A stretch of DNA of 64,000 nucleotides, taken from positions 434,001 to 498,000 of the forward strand of contig NZ_JANUXX010000001.1 of the NCBI RefSeq assembly GCF_024814375.1, in the 5' to 3' direction. The stretch is from Streptococcus sciuri. GTDB taxonomy: Bacteria; Bacillota; Bacilli; Lactobacillales; Streptococcaceae. Under the pieces are notes generated by a model. That model was not told the DNA's origin, did no database searches, and was given only the letters and a program-made list of their open reading frames with translations. Positions 53,978 through 62,520 of the stretch are shown here, piece after piece (the first letter of the stretch is position 1; every line of letters starts with the position of its first letter). The translations under genes were made by a program, and so were the position numbers.

Positions 53978-54901
53978 TTATGTTCTTAAATAGCGACGCA
54001 TGGAAAGAGTTGAGGCAAAAGCTCCAATGATAATCCCAAAAGCAAAAAGCGCACCTATACCATACGGCAAAAATTCTTGTGGTGTATAAAGTACTAGACC
54101 CTTGTAATTTGACACCAAGTCTTTATAGACAAACTGATAGCCAACATATAGAATAATAGTCGGTAAAATAGCTCCTAAGACACCAATCCATGCTCCTTCA
54201 AAGAAAAATGGCCCACGAATATAAGAATTTTTAGCACCTACCAATCGCATAATTTCAATATCGCGCTTACGTGCACGAATTGTCAAGCGCACAGTGTTAG
54301 ATGTCAACAAAATAGCGATAATAATGAAAGCAACAACACCGACAATTCCCCAAAGGCGAACACCTCGTAAGAAACTTATCATCTGATCAGCATCAGATCC
54401 ACCATAAGTCACGTCCTCAACACCTGATATTTTTTTTATTGACTTAGCAACAGATTTAACTTGACTATCTTTACTTACCTTGATGTAGTAAACATCTTGG
54501 AGGGGATTAGCGTCACCCTCTAGTGATTTAAAGGTATCTGGTGACGTTTTTTGAAGTTTTTTCAACTCTTGGTCTTTGCTAGAGTACGTAATGGACTTGA
54601 CACCGTCAATCTTCTTAATTTGATTATAAATCTTGTGATAGTTGGGATTTGCCCCTGTCTGTCCGGAAAGGTCTGTAATTTCTTTAGCACCATCGGTTGA
54701 ATCATAGTTTAAGTAAACGCTGATTTGCACTTTGTTCTCAACATTTGATGCAACTTTTTCAACATTTAGAAGAACCGCTGAGACCACACCAAGCAAAGCC
54801 AGTGTAATAACCATAGATGTAATAGAAGCAAAAGTCATCCAAAAATTACGCTTTAAGTTCTTGATAGACTGCCACAAGGGACTGAAGAAATATCTAATCA
54901 T
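53978..54901 (-). CDS. ftsX: Cell division protein FtsX
   Basis: A 307-aa four-span membrane protein: first span near residues 22-45 (FWMTFASITSMVITLALLGVV), a large extracellular loop (about 50-175) with the FtsX extracellular domain, and three C-terminal spans around TIRARKRDIEIMRLVGAKNSYIRGPFFFEG. With FtsE it activates the PcsB-type peptidoglycan hydrolase in streptococci. The start at 54901 overlaps ftsE by 8 nt; an in-frame longer start within ftsE is not supported. Confidence 0.95.
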   Translation of the reverse strand: MIRYFFSPLWQSIKNLKRNFWMTFASITSMVITLALLGVVSAVLLNVEKVASNVENKVQISVYLNYDSTDGAKEITDLSGQTGANPNYHKIYNQIKKIDGVKSITYSSKDQELKKLQKTSPDTFKSLEGDANPLQDVYYIKVSKDSQVKSVAKSIKKISGVEDVTYGGSDADQMISFLRGVRLWGIVGVVAFIIIAILLTSNTVRLTIRARKRDIEIMRLVGAKNSYIRGPFFFEGAWIGVLGAILPTIILYVGYQFVYKDLVSNYKGLVLYTPQEFLPYGIGALFAFGIIIGAFASTLSMRRYLRT

Positions 54902-55586
54902 GATAACCGTATTCTCCTCTCTCTTCATCACGGACAATACGTCCATCCTCAATCGCTACAACACGGTGACGCAACTGATTGACAATTTGGCTATTGTGTG
55001 TCGCCATGATAACTGTTGTTCCTTGAAGATTGATTCGCTCCAGCACTTTCATAATCTCCATAGAAATATCGGGGTCAAGATTTCCTGTTGGCTCATCTGC
55101 AATCAGCAATTTAGGATTATTGACAATAGCACGGGCAATCGCTACACGCTGTTGCTCACCACCAGAGAGTTGAGTTGGAAAGGAACGTTGCTTATGCTTG
55201 AGCCCAACAAGCTCCAATACCTCAGGAACACGTTTTTTTATCTCACGTCTACGACTGCCGATAACCTGCATAGCAAAGGCTACATTTTCATAAACAGTCT
55301 TTGTCGGCAACAATTTAAAATCTTGAAAAACAACGCCGATACTACGTCGCAGTTTGGGAATATTACGTCGTTTTATTTTAGTAAGATCAACATTGCCGAC
55401 TTTTAGATGACCAGATGTTATTTCTTCTTCACGGTACAATAGTTTGATAAAACTTGATTTACCTGCTCCTGATGGTCCAACAAGATAGACAAATTCTCCT
55501 TGATTGACCGCCAAGTTAATCCCTCTTAATGCGGTTGAGGCACGACGATACTTTTTGCTTACGTCTCGCATTTCAATTAAAGCCAT
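54894..55586 (-). CDS. ftsE: Cell division ATP-binding protein FtsE
   Basis: A 230-aa ATPase: Walker [15 protein letters not shown], signature [15 protein letters not shown], Walker [13 protein letters not shown] and H-loop ATHNSQIV. It powers FtsX at the septum. I chose the ATG at 55586 (MALIEMRDV) after AAGGGGAAACAT; it lies 25 nt downstream of prfB. Confidence 0.95.
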   Translation of the reverse strand: MALIEMRDVSKKYRRASTALRGINLAVNQGEFVYLVGPSGAGKSSFIKLLYREEEITSGHLKVGNVDLTKIKRRNIPKLRRSIGVVFQDFKLLPTKTVYENVAFAMQVIGSRRREIKKRVPEVLELVGLKHKQRSFPTQLSGGEQQRVAIARAIVNNPKLLIADEPTGNLDPDISMEIMKVLERINLQGTTVIMATHNSQIVNQLRHRVVAIEDGRIVRDEERGEYGYHD

Positions 55587-55611
55587 ATGTTTCCCCTTTG
55601 TTCTACACTTT

Positions 55612-56713
55612 CTAATCTCCGTTGAGGCGCCATTTGAGATAAGCATCAATAAAGTCATCAATTTCACCATCCATAACTTTATCCACTTGCGCTACTTCGT
55701 AACCTGTACGATGATCTTTGACCATGGTATAGGGGGTAAAAACATAAGAACGAATTTGACTCCCCCAAGTGATTTCTTTCTTATCTCCCTTTAGAGCATT
55801 GACTTCTTGCGCTTTTTTTTCTTGCTCAAGCTGGTAAAGTTTGGCTTGAAGCATCTTCATAGCACGATCACGGTTACCATACTGCGTTCTATCCACTGTA
55901 GAAGCGACAACAATACCTGTCGGAATATGAGTTAAACGTACACCTGTTGATACCTTATTGACATTTTGCCCACCAGCACCACCACTGCGGAAAGTATCCA
56001 TCTTGATATCATCATCATGAATTTCTACTTCGATGGTTTCATCAAGCTCTGGCATAACTTCAACAGATGTAAACGATGTATGGCGACGTTTCGCCGAATC
56101 AAATGGGGAGATACGTACCAAGCGATGTACTCCCATTTCTGACTTTAAAAGTCCATAAGCATTAGGTCCTTCAAAAGAGAGGGTCACCGACTTGATACCG
56201 GCCTCATCACCTGCTTGATAATCTAAAACTTCAACCTTAAACCCCTTAGCATTGCCATAGCGAGTGTACATACGGAGTAACATATCTCCCCAGTCCTGAG
56301 CTTCTGTCCCTCCAGACCCTGGATGGATTTCTAAAATCGCATTGTTGTGATCGTAAGGCTCAGATAATAACAATGTCATCTCATAGTTTGTCATGAGCTT
56401 ATCTAATTTACCCAAATTTTCCTCAAGCTCTGTCATCAAACTAGCGTCCTCATCCAGCATTTCAAGTAAAAGTTCACTTTCTTCTGAGAGTTCTTGCATA
56501 GTATTAAAGGTATCATAGGTCTGCTTTAGTTCATTTAACTCCTGAGAAACCTTTTGAGCGGCTAAATTATCATCCCAAAAATCAGGCTCAGTCATGCGAT
56601 TCTCCAAAAGAGCAATCTCTTCTTCCAATTTATCTAAGTCAAAGAGACCTCCTGAAGCTAGTCAACTTCTCTGTGTTTTCTACTATTTTTTGCCGTATTT
56701 CTAATATATCCAT
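55612..56713 (-). CDS. prfB: Peptide chain release factor 2, with programmed +1 frameshift
   Basis: RF2 of about 366 aa, recognising UGA and UAA. Two frames must be joined: 24 codons from the ATG at 56713 (GAGG ribosome binding site) end CTT-TGA (TGA at 56641-56639), preceded by the internal Shine-Dalgarno-like AGGAGG. A +1 shift at CTT-T continues into the long frame as DLDKLEEEI. Later motifs are the stop-codon-reading SPFDSAKR and the GGQ of [17 protein letters not shown]. The shift is the classic autoregulatory device for RF2 levels. Confidence 0.95.
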
Positions 56714-56906
56714 AAAAAACCTCATTTTTGTAATCCTATCTATTTTACCATAAGATAAAATATTTTACCAGATAGGATATTTTACCTTTTTAGAAAAATT
56801 GAATATATCTTATTTTTTATTATCAAAAAACAACTAGTTATCTGTATCAAGTTGACTTTTTCGTATCGCATGCTTTTATCATGAAAATTTAATTTCTAAG
56901 GGGATA

Positions 56907-58169
56907 TTAAAATACACTTTCTTGTACTAAACGATTAACCAAATAAGCGAAACAAATAATGATTATACAGAGTAATAAGAAAAATGATATAGCTAAACCA
57001 AATAAATTACTTATAGCTACAATAAGAACCGCTGCTAAAGGAACCGTGAAGGTAACAAGTGTACCATAAATACTAAAGATAGAATTCTGTCTTTCCTTTG
57101 GAACTGTTTTTAAAATTAAAGTTGTAATTTTAGGATTAGATATCCCCCCTAGATAACCCATAACAAGGCTTGAAAAAAGTACCATAACTATGTTTGAAAT
57201 ATAACCCAGACTTATAATTAATAAAATAGTAAATACCAATTCTGCCAATATATTGTACTCTAACTTCAAATTCCTATACCATTTGATCGGAAAAAGTGAG
57301 CCCACAATACTAGAAGAGACTTCTACAACTTCTACAATAGTCAAAGTTAAAGCTAGATTTCCTATCCGTAAGGAAGAATTGCTCACAAATGCCATAGTCA
57401 TAAGAGAATACAGGCCTGATGACACAAAATTCATAGCTAAGAATAAAGACACAAACTTAAAAATAACTTTTATTTTAACCAAAGATTTTAAATTTTGAAT
57501 AGTATCTTTGAAAAATTCTGTTATCTTACCATGAATAGTACCTTTTACTGTTACTGTCTTCGTTTTATACTCCTGATGTGATAAAGAAGATCGTAAAGAT
57601 AGAGCAAAAATAAAAGATAGAGCAAAAAAAGCAGCATTAACCAGTCCGAATTGAAAATAATTATAGGCTAATAACGTTAGCAAAAATGTGCCTAAAGCTT
57701 GCCCAACTAACGAAAGAGAGTCATAAAAACCATTCTGAATACCTAAAGCATAGGATAAATCATCCGATTCAACTAGCCTCTGATTCAAAGATAAAGTTAA
57801 ATAACCGTTATAAGCTGAAATAATATCACTAACAATATTGATAAAAATAATAAAAATAAATAATACGATATTTTTACCAAACAAAGTAGAAACTGCAAAA
57901 ATAAGATATAAAATAATCTGACATAATTTTGTTCTCAACAAATAATAGTATTTATTGTAAGTTTTATCCGAAAGATATCCGACAATGAACGAAAACACAT
58001 AGGGGAGCGAAGATACAATACCAGCTATCCCTACTGCTAACTTCGGATTTGGAAAAGTTGCCGCATAGATAATAAAAACAAGATCAAAAAGTGTTTTTCC
58101 AAGCACAGAAAAACTATTTGATAATAGAAGATTTCTAAACAGTGGATTTTTTATAAAAAATTTTATCAT
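56907..58169 (-). CDS. MFS transporter of the putative lanthipeptide locus
   Basis: A 420-aa major facilitator with about twelve hydrophobic segments; GYLSDKTYNKYYYLLRTKLCQI is the loop 2-3 region and PKERQNSIFSIYGTLVTFTVP lies in the second half. It resembles MFS_1 exporters. It follows the LanKC remnant by 18 nt and looks co-transcribed, so it may have exported the peptide product (inference). The codon composition is visibly AT-rich, as in the neighbouring two genes, consistent with an acquired module. About 190 nt of AT-rich sequence between it and prfB contains no gene I can see. Confidence 0.85.
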   Translation of the reverse strand: MIKFFIKNPLFRNLLLSNSFSVLGKTLFDLVFIIYAATFPNPKLAVGIAGIVSSLPYVFSFIVGYLSDKTYNKYYYLLRTKLCQIILYLIFAVSTLFGKNIVLFIFIIFINIVSDIISAYNGYLTLSLNQRLVESDDLSYALGIQNGFYDSLSLVGQALGTFLLTLLAYNYFQFGLVNAAFFALSFIFALSLRSSLSHQEYKTKTVTVKGTIHGKITEFFKDTIQNLKSLVKIKVIFKFVSLFLAMNFVSSGLYSLMTMAFVSNSSLRIGNLALTLTIVEVVEVSSSIVGSLFPIKWYRNLKLEYNILAELVFTILLIISLGYISNIVMVLFSSLVMGYLGGISNPKITTLILKTVPKERQNSIFSIYGTLVTFTVPLAAVLIVAISNLFGLAISFFLLLCIIIICFAYLVNRLVQESVF

Positions 58170-58187
58170 ATCAAATTCCTATAACAT

Positions 58188-58838
58188 TCAAAACAAAAAG
58201 ATGGGATTTAACACTATCATCACAACTCCTAATCCTCCAAAAAATAGACCGCTAGTTTTACACCACTTTATCCTCCGCAACGTCTCGCAATAGGGCTTAA
58301 TAATATCTTTTTCTAACATAGTTTTATACTCAAGATTTTTCGTTAGTTTATATAATTCCAAAGCTATAAATACTAAACCAGCTAATCCATCGATTAAATA
58401 AGGGATACCATCGTTCTCAAATAAACCAAAACGATAATAAATAATCGAGTCCTTGAACTGCCTATCAGAAATAATATAGATACCATCCATTCCATACAAT
58501 TTAGGATATAAATCTTCTATAATGGATTTAAATTGTTTATCTGATTTAGGATAAATTGTAACAAACTTTCCTGCCTGCCCATAAGGGGCATCCCCAGATA
58601 ACAAATAATATAGCGAATTTATATTATCAATATATTTAAAACTAATCTTATTTTCCAAAAGATAATCTCCGACAACATTAATAATATTTAAATGATTATC
58701 AACAGTACAAGAGATATGGATTTTCCATCCTTGTCTCCTCCCTCTTTCAAATATAAAGTATCTAAAAAATTCATCTTTTAGATTTTCACATTGTGGTATC
58801 TCAAAAGAGATGAGATTGTTATTCTCATAATAAAACAT
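58188..58838 (-). CDS. Truncated class III lanthipeptide synthetase (LanKC): lyase part fused to a cyclase fragment
   Basis: A 216-aa protein. Residues 1-140 match the N-terminal lyase domain of LanKC enzymes: QGWKIHISCTVDN, FKYIDNINSLYYLL, GQAGKFVTIYP and IYIISDRQF followed by IIYYRFG. The reading frame then jumps to a LanC-like segment, PYLIDGLAGLVFIALELYKLT and SGLFFGGLGVV. Full LanKC proteins are about 850 aa; the whole Ser/Thr kinase domain and most of the cyclase are missing, so an in-frame internal deletion is likely. It cannot phosphorylate a precursor alone. The start at 58838 follows AGAGGTAATAAT. Confidence 0.8.
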   Translation of the reverse strand: MFYYENNNLISFEIPQCENLKDEFFRYFIFERGRRQGWKIHISCTVDNHLNIINVVGDYLLENKISFKYIDNINSLYYLLSGDAPYGQAGKFVTIYPKSDKQFKSIIEDLYPKLYGMDGIYIISDRQFKDSIIYYRFGLFENDGIPYLIDGLAGLVFIALELYKLTKNLEYKTMLEKDIIKPYCETLRRIKWCKTSGLFFGGLGVVMIVLNPIFLF

Positions 58839-58859
58839 ATTATTACCTCTTTCTAAAAT

Positions 58860-58889
58860 AAAAAGTGAGCCAAAAACAGACCCACTTTT
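58860..58889 (-). terminator. Attenuating terminator between the 28-aa peptide gene and lanKC remnant
   Basis: AAAAGTGGGTCTG-TTTTT-GGCTCACTTTTTATTTT hairpin on the minus strand downstream of the peptide gene and upstream of the lanKC remnant's ribosome binding site. Confidence 0.7.
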
Positions 58890-58908
58890 CATTTGTTTGT
58901 TGACAATC

Positions 58909-58995
58909 CTACTCCTCCCTAGGTGGACACTTAGTAGAACGGGCCATTGATGAGTATCTCTTTTTCTTTTTAGGTAATTTTAATAGTATTTCCAT
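58909..58995 (-). CDS. 28-aa peptide, candidate class III lanthipeptide precursor
   Basis: An ATG at 58995 with a strong GGAGGC ribosome binding site encodes 28 residues: MEILLKLP, a run of four Lys plus Arg, then YSSMARSTKC (residues 14-23) and PPREE. The I/L-x-L pattern at the N-terminus recalls the short LanKC leader motif (ILxLQ), and two to four Ser/Thr ahead of a single Cys would allow a lanthionine or labionin ring. It is the first gene ahead of the LanKC remnant. Too short for standard gene callers. Confidence 0.65.
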   Translation of the reverse strand: MEILLKLPKKKKRYSSMARSTKCPPREE

Positions 58996-59014
58996 GATTA
59001 AAGCCTCCAATTTT

Positions 59015-59071
59015 AATAACAATGTATCCGAATACATCGTTATTATAGCACCATCATTTTTTAGATGTCAA
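59015..59071 (-). promoter_or_regulatory. Promoter and 30-bp palindromic operator of the lanthipeptide-like locus
   Basis: Minus-strand -35 TTGACA (59066-59071), 18-nt spacer, extended -10 TGC-TATAAT (hexamer 59042-59047). A 30-bp inverted repeat at 59015-59044 (13 of 15 positions paired; core ATGTAT-TCGG-ATACAT on the minus strand) covers the start site and the end of the -10. It looks like a TetR-type operator; no regulator gene is intact nearby. Confidence 0.75.
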
Positions 59072-59099
59072 TATATTCTGTAAATTTTGATAAGTCTTT

Positions 59100-59840
59100 A
59101 TTTTTTAATATAAATATGACTAGTAAAGATATTAATCGTGTTTGTGGTATCATTTATTCAGTAGAAGCTGATTCGATCATTTGCTCCTGTCAATTTTTCT
59201 AACTCCAAACACTAGCAGATTTATCCGAATGATGTTTGACTGATGTTTCGTCAAAAATCAAACGTCAGTTATAACACGCCTTTTCAAACCTAGCTTCAAA
59301 AAATTATAATGATGATTCCTAAAAAAGAAGCAATGTGATTGACAGCGTTCAACATCTACTACATCGTTGTATCCATGCGCCCAATCACGCATTTTGAACA
59401 ACTTCTGCTAGGTGTTTAAGATAAAGTTCAGCATACATCGTATAGTTACGATTATCATTTTCCTTATCTATCAACCTTTCATCTCAAAGGATTTTATCAA
59501 CACTCAAGTGCACTCCTTTCTAGCCACTTTTACAAGAAATAGCTAAAATGCCATTTTCTTTTAATATTGCTATCAATTTTATATCGTCATTTTTAAAATT
59601 ATATTGGTAAGAATAGCCCCCTAAGGCAAACAAATTACATACTATATATAGCCCACATCATAATTACTCGTTGCTTTGTAGGCTGGAGATGTCCATGTTT
59701 TAGTGATAAATAGACCAGCAAAACAAGAAATTCCCTTAGTAATCATATCCTGTACTTGCCAGCAACTTTTAAATACCACTCATCCTTGCAATAATCTTCC
59801 ATTTGTCATAAAGCACTCTCTCTTTTTAGTTTTTGTAAAC
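59100..59840. other. Non-coding, apparently decayed stretch
   Basis: About 740 nt without an open frame over 60 codons. Minus-strand fragments such as TMYAELYLKHLAEVVQ, MEDYCKDEWYLKVAGKYRI and ITKTWTSPAYKATSNYDVGYI read like protein but are broken by stops in every frame. They may be remnants of one or more genes; I cannot name a family. A start-like ATG at about 59808 after AGAGAGAG marks a possible former gene start. Confidence 0.5.
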
Positions 59841-59845
59841 ATTTC

Positions 59846-59874
59846 AAAAACCACTCAACAAAAAGAGTGGTTTT
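59846..59874 (-). terminator. Terminator of the ECF transporter operon
   Basis: AAAACCACTC-TTTTTGTT-GAGTGGTTTTTG stem-loop on the minus strand just after the EcfA stop. Confidence 0.85.
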
Positions 59875-59880
59875 AACCTA

Positions 59881-61293
59881 TTATAACCGATATATCCAAT
59901 CACAAATACTTGCCAGCAACTCCACATCATGGCTGATAATGAGAATAGCTTTGCCCTCTTGTTTGAGCTGAATCACTTGTGTCATAAAGGCTTGAAGTTG
60001 TGCTCCGTCTAAGTTACTCGTTGGCTCATCAAAAATAAATATTGGTTTTTCAGACAAAAGGCTAGCAGCAATCATAAGACGTTGTTGCTCACCTCCTGAA
60101 AGCTTCTGTGGATGACGTTTAAGCAAATCAACTAAACCTAGATGAGACAGTAAATCAATGGGTATCTCTTTTTTAGCCCCTCCCAAGCGTAACTCCTCTG
60201 CTACATTAGCAGTAAAGAGTTGCAAACGCACATCTTGTAGAACTAAACTAACAAGTTTTAATCTCTCTTTTGACTTAGTGACTTTACTTTGCCAAAAAAT
60301 GCGTCCTTGTTTGGGCTTTATAGTCCCCGCTAGTATCTGTGCTAATGTTGATTTTCCTCGTCCATTAGAACCCACCAAACCTACAATCTCACCACAAGCA
60401 ACTGACAAATGAGATAAGAGACATTGACTATCTGAAAAAAGAGAAATATTTTCAATACTTAGTCCCGACGAATAATTAGGCGATGTCTCTTGAATTTTAT
60501 GTTCAAGAAGCGTTTGACAAGTGGATAAATCTAGCTGACGCAAGCCAAGTTGCTTTCTCTTGTCAGATGATAAGGACAGCACTTGACTAGGTAGCCAATC
60601 ATAGCGCAAATGACCGCTATCAATATAAAGCACACGATCTGCTAAATCTAGCAGATACGCTAGCATGTGCTCTGCAATAAGAAGTGTCTTTCCCCTTTTT
60701 TTCAATTGAATGATTTGTGAGCGTAATTGAGTAATACTAGCAGCATCCAAGTGACTGGTTGGCTCGTCCAAGATAATAATGGGGGTATCCTGCATGACTG
60801 CCACTGCCATCGCTAAACGTTGCTGTTCACCTCCAGAAAGTGTCAAGCAATCACGTTCAAGTAAATGAGTGAGTTCAAAACAATCAGCTACTTCTGCCAG
60901 ACGTTTTTGGATAAGAGTAGTCGCTAAACCTTGATTTTCTGCTGGAAAAGCCAACTCATGTTTTACTTTTTGGTGAAAAAACTGACGAATAGGTTCTTGA
61001 AAAGTGCTTGCCACCTGATGAGCAAATTCTTTTGATGTTTCTTTTCCAGCCCGACAACGACCTACTCTGATAGTACCAAACAACTGGCTCTCTTCATCTG
61101 GTAAAAGTCCACTTAAAAGATGCAAAAAAGTTGATTTACCAGCTCCAGATCGTCCTGTAACTAGCACACATTCGCCTGATGAAATGCTAATATCTGCCAC
61201 TTGAAAGGCAGGATTTTTTGCTCCTTGATAGGTGAGACTGACATTTTTTAATGAAATTTGAGGACAATCCAAAGACTGCTCATCAGGTAACAT
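59881..61293 (-). CDS. ECF transporter ATPase, two ATP-binding domains fused (EcfA-EcfA', YkoD-like)
   Basis: A 470-aa protein with two ABC ATPase domains: first with [29 protein letters not shown] and IIILDEPTSHLD; second with [29 protein letters not shown] and IFIFDEPTSNLD. Most ECF systems use two separate ATPases; the fused form belongs to dedicated transporters with their own S and T subunits. I use the ATG at 61293 after GGAGTTTTTGCCT; it overlaps the EcfT gene by 46 nt. Confidence 0.85.
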   Translation of the reverse strand: MLPDEQSLDCPQISLKNVSLTYQGAKNPAFQVADISISSGECVLVTGRSGAGKSTFLHLLSGLLPDEESQLFGTIRVGRCRAGKETSKEFAHQVASTFQEPIRQFFHQKVKHELAFPAENQGLATTLIQKRLAEVADCFELTHLLERDCLTLSGGEQQRLAMAVAVMQDTPIIILDEPTSHLDAASITQLRSQIIQLKKRGKTLLIAEHMLAYLLDLADRVLYIDSGHLRYDWLPSQVLSLSSDKRKQLGLRQLDLSTCQTLLEHKIQETSPNYSSGLSIENISLFSDSQCLLSHLSVACGEIVGLVGSNGRGKSTLAQILAGTIKPKQGRIFWQSKVTKSKERLKLVSLVLQDVRLQLFTANVAEELRLGGAKKEIPIDLLSHLGLVDLLKRHPQKLSGGEQQRLMIAASLLSEKPIFIFDEPTSNLDGAQLQAFMTQVIQLKQEGKAILIISHDVELLASICDWIYRL

Positions 61294-61922
61294 AGGCAAA
61301 AACTCCAATCTATAACAGAAAAACATTTAGGATAAGCAGAGCTTGGTCTTTTAGAAAGCACCAAACCTTTTGTCATAATAGCAATAGTTAAATCTTCCAC
61401 TTGTCGTAAGAGCGCAAAAAGCAAAGGAACGATGAGGTAACTGACATAACGGTGGGGATGGCGCAGATAGTCCCAAGAGCTTGTAAAACAACTTCGGAGA
61501 TGTAAATTGCGATGTAGTTGACGACTCGTTTTCCAAATCATCGGCAAAAAGCGCAGACAAACCGCTAAGGTCAAGAGTAAACTTTCTGGTAAGTACCATT
61601 TTCTAAGAGCATGCACTAAATCGTAACTGGTTGTTGTACTAAAAATAAGACCACCAGCCATAAAACTAGGGAGAAGTCGTCTTGTTCCCACCAAAAGAAG
61701 AGCCAGACTATCCAATAAAGAGGTATTGCCAAAATCTACATAAGCTATACTTAATAGAAAAAAGAGAAAATAAGCCAATGCTTTCCTCCACTGTCCATAG
61801 CTGATTTGTAAAAACAAAAGACTTGTAAAAAGAAGATATTCTAAAATCCCTGTAACATTGTAGAGAAAGAGCAAGTTGCAAAATAGCAGACAAATGATTT
61901 TTGTTCTGACATCAAGCGCCAT
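61248..61922 (-). CDS. ECF transporter transmembrane (T) component
   Basis: A 224-aa EcfT: hydrophobic N-terminal half and the coupling-helix segment LTLAVCLRFLPMIWKTSRQLHRNLHLRS carrying the Ala-Arg-Gly-like motif area that contacts the ATPases. The start at 61922 follows AAGGGTGGAC and overlaps the S component by 11 nt. It links substrate capture to ATP hydrolysis. Confidence 0.85.
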   Translation of the reverse strand: MALDVRTKIICLLFCNLLFLYNVTGILEYLLFTSLLFLQISYGQWRKALAYFLFFLLSIAYVDFGNTSLLDSLALLLVGTRRLLPSFMAGGLIFSTTTSYDLVHALRKWYLPESLLLTLAVCLRFLPMIWKTSRQLHRNLHLRSCFTSSWDYLRHPHRYVSYLIVPLLFALLRQVEDLTIAIMTKGLVLSKRPSSAYPKCFSVIDWSFCLCYLMSSLWIVLKFH

Positions 61923-62508
61923 TGTCCACCCTTTCTGCAAAATGTTTAGCAATAAGTCGTTGACCTGACCAACCTCCTACCAAAGCACAGAACACGATAA
62001 AACTTGCCAGATAGAGAACATTACCCACAGTGAAATCTACCATAATTTTTTGAACGTAAGCCATATCCTTGCCACGCTCTAAGAGTTTTTGGATATAAGC
62101 ATCACGCATAAACCACATCAGAAATATAGGACCTAGATTTCCAAAGGAAAAAAGGACGTAAGACAAGAGATTATACCGATGGTTTTTGTAGTTTCCATAC
62201 TTTGCCAAACTATCTGCTAAAAAACCACAAATCAAACTTGGAAAAAAAGACAAGATGAAGTGTCCAGACAAGAAGAAAAAGACAGCCATAATAGCACCCA
62301 TAAGAGATACTGCACCAAACTTTTGAACCTTGGCAATCAGAAGCATATAGACGACACCGCACAGTAGCGCTGCAATCGCTGGTGCTTCAGCCATATTTGC
62401 TGAATGAAATATTAGAACGGCTAAAAGTGTCCCCAATCCCACACCAATAAAGTAGAGAGCAGACAGGGCACCTGTTAAAATGATATCTTTAATTGTAAGT
62501 TGTTTCAT
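61912..62508 (-). CDS. MptD-family ECF substrate-binding (S) component
   Basis: A 198-aa membrane protein with about six spans, matching the MptD family of putative ECF S components (LTIKDIILTGALSALYFIGVGLGTLL, then HFILSFFPSLICGFLADSLAKYG). The transported compound is unknown. The close pairing with an exporter-fold ABC pair upstream is reminiscent of loci for metal-chelate or siderophore uptake (for instance the equibactin region of S. equi, from memory), so a metallophore or related nutrient is a guess. Confidence 0.85.
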   Translation of the reverse strand: MKQLTIKDIILTGALSALYFIGVGLGTLLAVLIFHSANMAEAPAIAALLCGVVYMLLIAKVQKFGAVSLMGAIMAVFFFLSGHFILSFFPSLICGFLADSLAKYGNYKNHRYNLLSYVLFSFGNLGPIFLMWFMRDAYIQKLLERGKDMAYVQKIMVDFTVGNVLYLASFIVFCALVGGWSGQRLIAKHFAERVDNGA

Positions 62509-62520
62509 AGGAACCTCACT

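Noticed and set aside
55612-56628. prfB starting at an internal codon without frameshift
   Set aside because: The upstream 24 codons, AGGAGG and CTT-TGA-C form the standard RF2 frameshift site, so the gene begins at 56713.
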